Origin: Gammaproteobacteria bacterium
GTDB taxonomy: Bacteria; Pseudomonadota; Gammaproteobacteria; SZUA-152
Assembly (NCBI GenBank): GCA_021647505.1
Contig: JAKIUN010000009.1
Coordinates: 25,066-89,065 of the forward strand
DNA length: 64,000 bases
Direction of reading: 5' to 3'
Shown here one piece after another: positions 46,848 through 55,613 of this stretch; the first letter of the stretch is position 1; each line of letters begins with the position of its first letter. Below the pieces are notes generated by a model. It worked only from the letters and a program-made list of their open reading frames with translations. It was not told the origin of the DNA and did not search any database. The position numbers and the translations under genes are program-made.

Positions 46848-49800
46848 CAAATTTTGGTGTTTATCCCGAGAACGAAATTGAAGTAAGTGCTGATGATCAG
46901 TTTGCATATATTGTCGGTTTAGTAGGCCATCCTGATGGGTCAATTGTGGATTGGCAGTTGTTGACAGGGAGTGGAAGTCTTTCTGAAAGCCAAACTCCCA
47001 CTATAGATAATTCCGCAGTTGTCAAGCTAAATACTTCCAGTAATCCTGGTGATACCTACAGGGTACGTGGGATATTAAGGCGTATTCCCACTGGGAGCGG
47101 CACACAATCCATCAATGCCAAACGTGAGAGTGCAATGCTGAAGGTCGTTGCAGGCGTGCCTGCAAATATAACAATTGATAAATCCAAAAATATTTATCGC
47201 TCTGATAATACCGACACTGTTGAGTTAACAGCCACAGTTCGCGATCAATTTGGTAACTTGGTTGAAAACGAAACTCCTGTAATGTGGTTGGTTGAAAACT
47301 CCACATCGGAGTTTCTGGCTTTTGAAACGCACACAACTAGCGGTGTAGCCTCTGCAACGCTGAAAGCACCAAAAACCCCCATAAATCAAGTTGTCACTGT
47401 CAGGGCGGGCAGGGCGACGCAAACAGTGATTATGGATGTCGAACGTGTATCCGGCAATCTGACATCTTCCAGAGCTGAATTGAGTGTCGATTTTCTGGAT
47501 ACTGCGACGCTGACAGCAACGGTCAACGCCGCAGAAGGTACGCCGGTTTTTTGGCTTTCCAGTAACGGCAGTGTTGTGGGCGAAACGGTTGTCAGTGGAG
47601 GAACGGCTACAGCAACCCTGAGTTCCGCAGGTGGTTCCATTGGGCCGGTAGTTGTAACAGCAACAATAGGTGATCGATTACTCTTTTGGGAGGGAATGTT
47701 TACCACAAGCTCGCCGCTTACGGCTGCCGTTGCCCATCCGGTAGTTGTTGCCGGCGAGAGCGTGGATGGCATCGAGACAGTTACTTGGGCCGACGGGACA
47801 ACCCGGAATATCCGTTACTGGGCAAGCACCCCGATAGAATTGACGGGGCCGCCCAATGCCGATCTTCTTGTGGGTTTTCGGAATGACCAGACCACAGAAG
47901 CTTTCACGTTCGATGCGCTGGATGCCAGTGGTATTATCCAGGGGCAGATCGCTGGCCATTCCATGACGGTGACAGGCGGCACCCTTGATACTCTCGAAAA
48001 ACGGCATGGACTGGGATCGTTGCGTTTTTCCGGGACGGGGAATGGAACGATTCCAGATCATGCGTCATTCAATTTTTCTGATACCTTTTCTGTTTCGATG
48101 TCTGTGCGGCCAGCGGTTATTTCTCCGGCATTGCTTGCCGGAAAGGGGGCCGCCTGGACCCTGGAAATGCTTTCTGATGGCCGCATTCAAGCAAGCTTGA
48201 CCACGAACCAGGGCACGTTTTCCAGCCTATCATCGCAGGCACTTTCCGTTGACGAATGGACGGAGATAAGTCTGCAATACGATGCGGATGGCCTCCGGGT
48301 AAATATCAATAATTCAACCGTTTCGACGTCCGCCACTGGCAATGTTATTTCCAGTACGGAATCGATAGTGATTGCTAGCGATCTTGCTGGTCACATTGAT
48401 GACCTGCGCTTCTCGAACCGGATGAGTTCTGCGGCAGTTGCACGCCTGGACGGTGTCGATGCTGCGGGTCGTGTTCAGCTTAATGCCGCCGGTCAGGCGA
48501 CTATTCATGTCAGGACTGTCGGTGAAGTGCCCGGCGCGGGCGTATCTCGTCGAGTACCCATCAGTATCCGCTCGCTGACACCCATTGTAAAAAATAATGG
48601 CTTCTCATTTTTTCGTAAGGCATATGCTGACAATGATGAGACGACAACGTATGTGCAGGTCGTAGAAAAAGATTGGTGGTTCTATACCTATGATTCGGTG
48701 ACGTCATTTTTTGGGGCCGATCCGGAATCAGGTGTCGGCACGGCAAGCAATGTCGCAGGTGGAATGCTCATCGTTGCTGATATAGGCTCAATCGTTAAGA
48801 ACCTTTGGCGCACGACCGGCTGGACGGATAAAGAACCGAACTGGGTGGAATTCAGCCTTTCCCTGGCAGGCCTTGCGACAGAAATTGCCGTTGGAGCGGG
48901 AGAGATTGCCGATGCGCCAATTTCGGCGACTAGAGCGGTCGTCGCAGGCATAGGAGACACGCCATTTACCCGAGTGCTGGCAACACGACTCAAGGCAGCT
49001 GTTACGGGTGATCTGACGATAGGGGCGGCAGAGAAGGGTTTTCTCACCAAACTTGCTCAAGGTGATGAGGCGTTGTCCAGTGCGTTTAACGGAATCGTTA
49101 AGTCACCGGAAACATATGAGGCGGCGATACGCGCGGCGGATAGCCTTGGTGATGAGTTTTTTGATGTCGTAAAGCAAATCGCCTCTGATCCGAGTCTTGG
49201 GTTTGAAGGGGGAGAGGCCGTTGTCAAGGCGCTCGCAGGCGTGTCCGATGGGGCCTTGGCAGGAATAAAAAACTCATCGGTACCGTTGTCAACATCATTG
49301 ACGGGATTGGCGCAGGCGGGCAAGCAGGTAAGCCCGGAATTATTAACAAAAGTGATTGGTAATGATAATCTCTACTCAGCAGGATATAAGCAAGGTGATT
49401 TGCTGAAGGATATGGGAGAATTAGCGGATGTAAGAGGCTTTGATCTGCTGGCAGACGCATTAGCAACTGGCAATAAGAATGGGCTAAAGAGCTTTCCACA
49501 AGGTAAAGGGTTTCGGTATGAGCTTGAGTCGGCCGCTTACATCAAGCGTAACGGCGGTGAGGTGATAGAGATTTCCAAAAAACTGTCCACAAGTACGGGC
49601 CAGATAAAAACAGATATTGATATCATTGCAAATCTGGGAGCGGGCCCTGTTTACGTACAAGTGAAAAGAAGTACCGCTGCACTACAATATGGGAAGAAGG
49701 GGCTAGAGAGGACTCAAACGTGGATAAAAAAGGCACAAAAAGATATGGGTGTGCCTCTTGATGACTTTAGCAAGATTTTGTACGTGGTGCCGCCCAATAC

Positions 49801-49876
49801 GAGAATCCCGCCATTGATAGAAAAGTTTTTTAGGGATGAAGGAATTACGGTTTTATTCGATATACCCCATTTATAG
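44093..49876 (+). CDS. Polymorphic toxin 1: exported carrier with C-terminal PD-(D/E)XK-like nuclease
   Basis: 1927 residues; GTG start inside the upstream stop. A Sec signal covers 1-~27 (VSQAG). Residues 1-~918 are a carrier I cannot assign to a family and are shared with the second toxin. After that come an Ig-like stretch (EIEVSADD, ~925), a Big_1/invasin-like domain with RDQFGNLV (~1023-1120), a LamG-like jelly roll (~1263-1450) and a hydrophobic pre-toxin region (~1548-1640). The tip is ~1800-1927. The tip carries the order expected of a PD-(D/E)XK nuclease: E1810/E1812, then D1841-I-D1843, then Q1856-V-K1858, the Q-x-K variant known in Mrr-like enzymes. DNA cleavage is inferred from these motifs. 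From 46848 the base composition becomes more AT-rich, as expected of an exchanged tip. A partner gene follows after 21 bp. Confidence 0.85.
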   Translation: MKHYPLPRLSRLIPLIAVLLLSGVSQAGMITGYVYTRAPVLSEAGHFIWAEYAPDSGEFISELAEAAGDWAPEQWRVLSGAEYQTYIDQYQALIDRHPGLEAPLSRSAYESAIFYLADGITEMSKPALKHPGTAYVSVLPQSVRYLDDPGSLVLDEYPVDPTDTNAPNNASMLVRYNGSPRGEIKAATPNRLGFRTAFIKDRDGNVLDVPDRWFEQGMKRRPGQGVVGPISNVVVEGLMMGRGASVSDGKYVTMWHSIPCPIIPYSIDGYATATLRYRRFDPRAQGFDGVYFVMRPLVESCQPDFFMVPFFGPFPLGLGTVTTYPLMMDFPIDVMVLSGVAQMPVPVGQTQYRASDPDHDIPQGNPNYYDFDDDGLTDTIILGRFETDADSGEEIFVLGTDGIPEDLQRQGVFLSSSGAIPGEDLPDLTRVIDRASFDDLRPQGLLSEISAEDLRNTDLYVVRVADGRLIAERIGLNEYEADRISNFGENAESSQFFYSLQMRNSFGDLFRYASGGFRPVGLNFSKWQSTSGINPALHQRQADHLQPGDLIRLYAINRATGYLGVTTTVMQAAGSDGLANLAFRIDPIQMRPPNLKIWAERGYDIQAGLRKGDIEQDQVIGYEGAALTSDNYLKITTEWLDPQGRPLPSALQGAGYTGRIAILSSDKTLANNNQGVYQFAIEPGQHLQVLQLPNNLATDQQHYYLHVSGEPQSGNPIFTGTDNVRIGVPDFSSSGQNPGILEKRPDNYVPFLVPVFDETGSELQRRVYRQMKRDNPEQAFTKPEPIYRWAYRPEFQFSNYQLTMKEMRAENYAADGSLEDSADLLNVETPVLSSDNLLSLLYNLETTELLPLDYLNAGPEKELIFTLGEQEVKVTLGTDQTLRFEDLSHLSSLDPEDYLTLRLYANNDMGNVLWAWAFANFGVYPENEIEVSADDQFAYIVGLVGHPDGSIVDWQLLTGSGSLSESQTPTIDNSAVVKLNTSSNPGDTYRVRGILRRIPTGSGTQSINAKRESAMLKVVAGVPANITIDKSKNIYRSDNTDTVELTATVRDQFGNLVENETPVMWLVENSTSEFLAFETHTTSGVASATLKAPKTPINQVVTVRAGRATQTVIMDVERVSGNLTSSRAELSVDFLDTATLTATVNAAEGTPVFWLSSNGSVVGETVVSGGTATATLSSAGGSIGPVVVTATIGDRLLFWEGMFTTSSPLTAAVAHPVVVAGESVDGIETVTWADGTTRNIRYWASTPIELTGPPNADLLVGFRNDQTTEAFTFDALDASGIIQGQIAGHSMTVTGGTLDTLEKRHGLGSLRFSGTGNGTIPDHASFNFSDTFSVSMSVRPAVISPALLAGKGAAWTLEMLSDGRIQASLTTNQGTFSSLSSQALSVDEWTEISLQYDADGLRVNINNSTVSTSATGNVISSTESIVIASDLAGHIDDLRFSNRMSSAAVARLDGVDAAGRVQLNAAGQATIHVRTVGEVPGAGVSRRVPISIRSLTPIVKNNGFSFFRKAYADNDETTTYVQVVEKDWWFYTYDSVTSFFGADPESGVGTASNVAGGMLIVADIGSIVKNLWRTTGWTDKEPNWVEFSLSLAGLATEIAVGAGEIADAPISATRAVVAGIGDTPFTRVLATRLKAAVTGDLTIGAAEKGFLTKLAQGDEALSSAFNGIVKSPETYEAAIRAADSLGDEFFDVVKQIASDPSLGFEGGEAVVKALAGVSDGALAGIKNSSVPLSTSLTGLAQAGKQVSPELLTKVIGNDNLYSAGYKQGDLLKDMGELADVRGFDLLADALATGNKNGLKSFPQGKGFRYELESAAYIKRNGGEVIEISKKLSTSTGQIKTDIDIIANLGAGPVYVQVKRSTAALQYGKKGLERTQTWIKKAQKDMGVPLDDFSKILYVVPPNTRIPPLIEKFFRDEGITVLFDIPHL

Positions 49877-49897
49877 AGAAAAACAGGATATTTGAGT

Positions 49898-50917
49898 ATG
49901 GGAGTGGAATTTGATTATATAACGACCGATTATCTAGATGTGAGCACGATAAAACGAGTGCCCGACCAACTGCGGGCTGTATTGCCACTCGTTGAGAGTT
50001 CAGCAGGAGAGGAAGAACAGAATATATATATTGACGGGCTTGATAAAGAACAACTTGCCAGCTTTCCAAACCTTGTCGGACTTAGCGATTTTACCCTGGA
50101 AGGCTATTTAACTATGGATCCCGTGCCGTGGTTTGATTTGTCTGATGTAATCAGAAAGATAGACAAACAGATCATCAAGTTTGGCGTCTGTATGATCGAT
50201 ATCGGCTATGAAGAGAGGAATAGCAGTCAGTCCAAAGATGCATATGATGTGGTTGGCCTTCGTCTGGATCGAGGAAAAGTCTATTTTCTGTATTCCGCGA
50301 ATGGATCACTGGTATGCGCAGACAATAGCTACAAAAGGGAGGTCGTGGGTGGGTTGATTCATCATCTTGGCCTGGATGTATCGATAGAAGATGGGGAGGG
50401 GTATTTTAAACTGGCATCACAAGGGAGAGAGCTAAAGATTACACGTAGCGGTTTGTTTGGTAAAAACCCGCATGGATTTGTTTTTGAGTTGGAAGAGCAA
50501 GGGGCAGGGAAGCTTGTCGAAAAGCTTCGGTCAGCCCTTGACTATTTATCGAGCGGGAAGGTTATTACATGCAGTTGGCGTTGTTTTCCCCGCAGCATGG
50601 AAAGCACGCCTTACCAGGATAATTTATTTGAATTCTTTGATTTGGTTCGTCGGCAGCCTTTGCCGGCGGAGTCCTACGATTTGTCAGTGTCAATAATGGC
50701 GTCATCAATCGATGATTGTGAAGGGTTAAGAACACTGTGCAAAGACGATGACGTTATCTTTACCCCCCTGGTTGGGTTCAATACCTCTGATAAATACTAT
50801 GGCGAGATTCGTGTTAGAACCACAAAGGAAGGGCACCGATTGTGGTTAACATTGAAAAACCTGGAGGACATTGAAATGATATCTGAAGCGACAGGACTGG
50901 AGTTTAAAGAATTCTGA
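49898..50917 (+). CDS. Candidate immunity protein for toxin 1 (unrecognised family)
   Basis: 339 residues, no signal peptide or membrane segment, hence cytoplasmic. ATG 49898 was chosen because ACAGGA lies about 9 bases upstream; the TTG at 49892 is too close to it. I do not recognise the family. The sequence reads as two alpha/beta halves: an N-terminal half with VPWFDLSDVIRKIDKQIIKF, and a C-terminal half with SYDLSVSIMASSIDDCEGL and IRVRTTKEGHRLWLTLKNLE. It is acidic and AT-richer than the carrier genes. The place directly behind a toxin tip, 21 bp downstream, is where immunity genes of polymorphic toxins sit. The function is inferred from position only. Confidence 0.75.
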   Translation: MGVEFDYITTDYLDVSTIKRVPDQLRAVLPLVESSAGEEEQNIYIDGLDKEQLASFPNLVGLSDFTLEGYLTMDPVPWFDLSDVIRKIDKQIIKFGVCMIDIGYEERNSSQSKDAYDVVGLRLDRGKVYFLYSANGSLVCADNSYKREVVGGLIHHLGLDVSIEDGEGYFKLASQGRELKITRSGLFGKNPHGFVFELEEQGAGKLVEKLRSALDYLSSGKVITCSWRCFPRSMESTPYQDNLFEFFDLVRRQPLPAESYDLSVSIMASSIDDCEGLRTLCKDDDVIFTPLVGFNTSDKYYGEIRVRTTKEGHRLWLTLKNLEDIEMISEATGLEFKEF

Positions 50918-50952
50918 ATCGGAAGGAACACCTGCGCAATACCGACCTCTAT
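50918..50952 (+). other. Recombination scar with a scrap of toxin-carrier sequence
   Basis: Between the end of the immunity candidate and the start of the second 4.66-kb repeat, bases 50931-50950 match the carrier at about 45453 (the codons for L-R-N-T-D-L-Y) with a single difference. It is then spliced straight into the middle of the 1243-aa gene's copy. GGAAGGA (50921-50927) looks like a ribosome site but has no suitable start behind it. Confidence 0.6.
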
Positions 50953-53900
50953 CCGAAGGCGAGACCGTCATCGACCTCACCCTGAGCGTCACCGACAACC
51001 TGGATCAGGTCAGCAGCCACAGCGTGCGCTACCTGCGCGACACCATCCCCCCGCAGCTCCAGATCGACGGCCTGGCCGCCTTCCCGCAGGAAAACACCGT
51101 GACCGAAAACCCCTACCTGCTGAGCGGCAGCGTGAGCGACTCGGCCCTGTCGCAACTGCTGATCAACGACCAGCCCGTCGGTCTGACGCCCACCGCCACG
51201 GTCGGTAGCTACCGTTTCCAGGCGCCGCTGGTGCTGAGCGCCGGCACGGTACAGAGCATCGTCGTCAGCGCCATCGACGCCGGCGGCAACCGCAGCCAAC
51301 AGGATTTCCTGCTGGCCCTGCTCAACAACATCGGCATCGAATGGATCACCCCGCAAGATAACCTGAACCTGCTCATCGACGGCAGCGGGCAGACCCTCGA
51401 CATCAGCGCCCGGGTGAGCAACCTGACCGGCAACGAACACCTCATCGCCTATTTCGCAGGCCGGGAAGGGGAGGCCATTAGTCTCACCGTCGCCCAGGGA
51501 CTGCTGAGTGCCAGCATTCCCCTGTCGGACGCCGAAGGCGCCCACACCCTCTGGCTCGAAGCCCGCGACAGTAATGATACCGTCCTGGCCCGCGCCAGCC
51601 GAAGCCTTACCCTCAAGGCCCAGGCCGCCGTCCCCCTGCAAGTGATCCGCGTCAGCCCCGCCGATGGCGCACAGAACCTGGACGCCAACACTTTCATCAC
51701 GGTGCTCTTCAACAAGCCCATCGAGCTGGCCAAGGTCACCCTCGACCTGCGCGAGACCGTGCACGGCGACAGCTATATCGACAGCGATCCCCCCGGCGTC
51801 GACGGCCTCATCGCCCAGGGCTACGTGCTGCAAAACATCAATCGCGACTACGAACCCGTGCCTGGCGTGCTCTCCCTGCTGCCCGACGCCAGTGGCGTGG
51901 TCTTCTATCCCGAGCGCGACATGGGCTACGGCGCCGATCTCTACCTCAGCGTCACCTATGACGGTGTCGACATGCTCCGCCAGCAGGCCAAAATCCGCCC
52001 CCGGCCCACCTTCATCGAGGGCATCGTACTCGACAACCTGGGCCAGCCGGTGGCCGGCATCGAGGTCGCCATCCCCGATTTAGCGCGCAGCACCCGCAGC
52101 AATGCCGATGGCGCCTACAGCTTCGGCTACGGCGACAGCGCCGAGCGCAATATCCCCTCGGGGCGCTACCCGATCATCGTCAACGCCGGCCTCAAAGATC
52201 CGCGCTTCGGCAGCCACCGCGGCTGGATCAATGTGCAGACCGGCACCCGCAACAGCCCCCAGAGCATTCAACTGGCGCTGGCCAACCCCGACATCGCCTT
52301 TAGCCAACTGCAAAGCGGCGCTCGGGCCGTTATCAACGGTGGCGAAGTCATCTTCGACCTCAGCGACAGCCGTCTGACCTTCCCCGGCGGCCGCACCGAC
52401 GGCGCCATCCGCCTGCAATTCCAGCCGCTCACCGCCGTCAGCGTGCGCAGCTTCGATGCCCGCTACACGCCGCTCTGGCTCTACGCCGTACAACCCATGG
52501 GCATCGATGTCGAAGGCGACACCGGCCTGGAGTTCGCCCTGCCCACCTACCAGGGCAACCACGACTACGCCCCGCGGGAAGGCGAACGTGTCGTCCTGCT
52601 CGGCCTCAACGCCGACGCCACTGCCCTGGCCCCCGTCGGTGTCGGTGAAGCCATCCCCGGCCCGCGTATCAAGAACGTGGGAGAAACCCGGCTCAGCAGC
52701 CTCGACTACCTCGGCTACGCCCGGGTCATCCCCGACCAGCAGGCCGATCTCGACGCCTATGCCGGCGGCGACATCGACCTGGACAGCCTGCGGCTGCGGC
52801 TACAGACCTACCGATTCATCCCTCCCCAAACCGAAGCAGAAGCCGCGGAGCGCATGCAGTGAAGCATTACCCCTTACCTCGATTATCCCGCCTGATCCCC
52901 CTCATCGCCGTCCTGCTCCTGAGCGGGGTCAGCCAGGCCGGCATGATCACTGGCTACGTCTACACCCGCGCCCCGGTTCTCTCTGAGGCGGGCCACTTCA
53001 TCTGGGCCGAATACGCTCCCGACAGCGGTGAATTCATCAGCGAACTCGCCGAAGCCGCCGGTGACTGGGCCCCTGAGCAATGGCGCGTTCTCTCCGGCGC
53101 CGAATACCAGACCTACATCGACCAATACCAGGCCCTCATCGACCGCCATCCCGGCCTGGAGGCCCCCCTTAGCCGCAGCGCCTATGAATCCGCCATCTTC
53201 TACCTGGCCGACGGCATCACCGAGATGAGCAAACCGGCCCTGAAACACCCCGGCACCGCCTACGTCAGCGTCCTGCCCCAATCCGTGCGTTACCTCGACG
53301 ACCCCGGCAGCCTGGTTCTGGACGAATACCCCGTTGACCCCACCGACACCAACGCGCCCAATAATGCCTCCATGCTGGTCCGATACAACGGCAGCCCCCG
53401 CGGCGAGATCAAGGCCGCCACCCCAAACCGCCTCGGCTTCCGTACCGCCTTCATCAAAGACCGTGACGGCAACGTCCTCGATGTCCCCGACCGCTGGTTC
53501 GAACAAGGCATGAAACGCCGTCCTGGCCAAGGCGTCGTCGGCCCCATCTCCAATGTGGTGGTCGAAGGCCTGATGATGGGCCGTGGTGCCAGCGTTTCTG
53601 ACGGCAAATACGTCACCATGTGGCACAGCATTCCCTGTCCCATAATTCCCTACTCCATCGACGGCTACGCCACCGCCACCTTGCGTTACCGCCGTTTCGA
53701 TCCGCGGGCGCAGGGCTTCGACGGCGTCTACTTCGTTATGCGGCCCCTGGTCGAAAGCTGCCAGCCAGACTTCTTCATGGTTCCTTTCTTCGGCCCGTTT
53801 CCCCTTGGTCTCGGCACCGTCACCACCTACCCCTTGATGATGGATTTCCCCATCGACGTCATGGTGCTCTCCGGCGTCGCACAAATGCCCGTCCCCGTCG

Positions 53901-55613
53901 GCCAGACCCAATACCGCGCCAGCGATCCCGACCACGACATTCCCCAGGGCAACCCCAATTATTACGACTTCGACGACGACGGCCTCACCGACACGATCAT
54001 TCTCGGCCGCTTCGAGACCGACGCCGACAGCGGTGAAGAGATCTTCGTTCTCGGCACCGACGGCATTCCTGAAGACCTGCAACGCCAGGGCGTCTTTCTC
54101 AGCAGCAGCGGCGCCATCCCCGGCGAAGACCTGCCCGACCTCACCCGGGTCATCGACCGGGCCAGTTTTGACGATCTTCGTCCCCAAGGCCTGCTCAGTG
54201 AAATCAGCGCCGAAGACCTGCGCAACACCGACCTCTACGTCGTGCGGGTCGCCGACGGCCGGCTCATCGCCGAACGCATCGGTCTCAACGAATATGAAGC
54301 CGACCGCATCAGCAACTTTGGTGAAAACGCCGAAAGCAGCCAATTCTTCTACAGCCTGCAAATGCGCAACAGCTTTGGCGACCTGTTTCGCTACGCCAGC
54401 GGTGGCTTCCGTCCCGTCGGCCTCAATTTTAGCAAATGGCAAAGCACAAGCGGCATCAACCCCGCCCTGCACCAACGCCAGGCCGACCACCTGCAGCCCG
54501 GCGACCTGATTCGTCTTTACGCCATCAACCGCGCCACCGGCTACCTCGGCGTCACCACCACCGTCATGCAGGCCGCCGGCAGCGATGGCCTTGCCAACCT
54601 CGCCTTCCGCATCGACCCCATCCAGATGCGCCCGCCCAACCTCAAAATCTGGGCCGAACGCGGCTACGACATCCAGGCCGGCCTGCGCAAAGGCGACATC
54701 GAACAGGATCAGGTCATCGGTTACGAAGGCGCCGCGCTGACCAGCGACAACTACCTCAAAATCACCACCGAATGGCTCGATCCCCAGGGCCGGCCCCTGC
54801 CCAGCGCCCTGCAAGGCGCCGGCTACACCGGCCGCATCGCCATCCTTAGCAGCGACAAAACCCTCGCCAATAACAACCAGGGCGTCTACCAATTCGCCAT
54901 CGAGCCCGGGCAACACCTGCAAGTCCTGCAACTGCCCAACAATCTCGCCACCGACCAGCAGCACTACTACCTGCACGTCAGCGGCGAACCGCAAAGCGGC
55001 AACCCCATCTTTACCGGCACCGACAACGTCCGTATCGGCGTGCCCGATTTCAGTTCCAGCGGGCAAAACCCCGGTATCCTCGAAAAGCGTCCTGACAACT
55101 ACGTGCCCTTCCTGGTGCCCGTCTTTGACGAAACCGGCAGCGAACTGCAACGCCGGGTCTACCGCCAGATGAAGCGCGACAATCCCGAGCAAGCATTCAC
55201 CAAACCCGAGCCGATCTACCGCTGGGCCTACCGGCCTGAATTCCAGTTCAGCAACTACCAGCTGACCATGAAAGAAATGCGTGCCGAGAATTACGCCGCC
55301 GACGGCAGCCTGGAAGACAGCGCCGACCTCCTCAATGTCGAGACCCCCGTGCTCAGCAGCGACAACCTCCTCAGCCTGCTGTACAACCTAGAGACCACCG
55401 AGCTGTTGCCTTTGGACTACCTCAATGCCGGGCCGGAAAAAGAGCTGATTTTCACCTTGGGTGAACAGGAGATCAAAGTCACCCTGGGCACGGATCAGAC
55501 CCTCCGCTTTGACGACCTGTCCCATCTCAACAGTCTTGATCCCGAGGACTACCTCACCCTGCGGCTGTATGCCAACAATGACATGGGGAATGTGTTGTGG
55601 GCGTGGGCGTTTG
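50953..55613 (+). repeat. 4.66-kb direct repeat, copy B (toxin carrier)
   Basis: Second copy of 42187-46847. The left edge falls inside a codon series of the upstream partner gene, which is therefore headless here. The right edge falls at the carrier/tip boundary of the toxin gene. Near-identity over 4.66 kb means either recent duplication or continuing gene conversion. Confidence 0.95.
51024..52862 (+). CDS. Headless copy of the exported Ig/carboxypeptidase-regulatory partner gene
   Basis: 612 codons from the first available GTG. The homologous reading frame extends back to 50953, where it is cut off. It corresponds to residues ~631-1243 of the 40365 gene: one Ig-like, one Ig-like/Y-rich, SbsA-like, carboxypeptidase-regulatory and the C-terminal beta module. 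The signal peptide and TSP3 region are missing, so the product could not be exported as its full-length parent is. The GTGA overlap with the following toxin gene is kept. It may be a pseudogene, or it may persist as a translated leader that couples the downstream toxin. Few substitutions separate it from its parent (for example A to V and V to I near 51249). Confidence 0.7.
   Translation: MRYLRDTIPPQLQIDGLAAFPQENTVTENPYLLSGSVSDSALSQLLINDQPVGLTPTATVGSYRFQAPLVLSAGTVQSIVVSAIDAGGNRSQQDFLLALLNNIGIEWITPQDNLNLLIDGSGQTLDISARVSNLTGNEHLIAYFAGREGEAISLTVAQGLLSASIPLSDAEGAHTLWLEARDSNDTVLARASRSLTLKAQAAVPLQVIRVSPADGAQNLDANTFITVLFNKPIELAKVTLDLRETVHGDSYIDSDPPGVDGLIAQGYVLQNINRDYEPVPGVLSLLPDASGVVFYPERDMGYGADLYLSVTYDGVDMLRQQAKIRPRPTFIEGIVLDNLGQPVAGIEVAIPDLARSTRSNADGAYSFGYGDSAERNIPSGRYPIIVNAGLKDPRFGSHRGWINVQTGTRNSPQSIQLALANPDIAFSQLQSGARAVINGGEVIFDLSDSRLTFPGGRTDGAIRLQFQPLTAVSVRSFDARYTPLWLYAVQPMGIDVEGDTGLEFALPTYQGNHDYAPREGERVVLLGLNADATALAPVGVGEAIPGPRIKNVGETRLSSLDYLGYARVIPDQQADLDAYAGGDIDLDSLRLRLQTYRFIPPQTEAEAAERMQ

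Noticed and set aside
50918..51023. Intrinsic terminator or promoter between the two cassettes
   Set aside because: No stem-loop with a T run and no plausible -35/-10 pair; the only structure is the carrier scrap and the start of the repeat.
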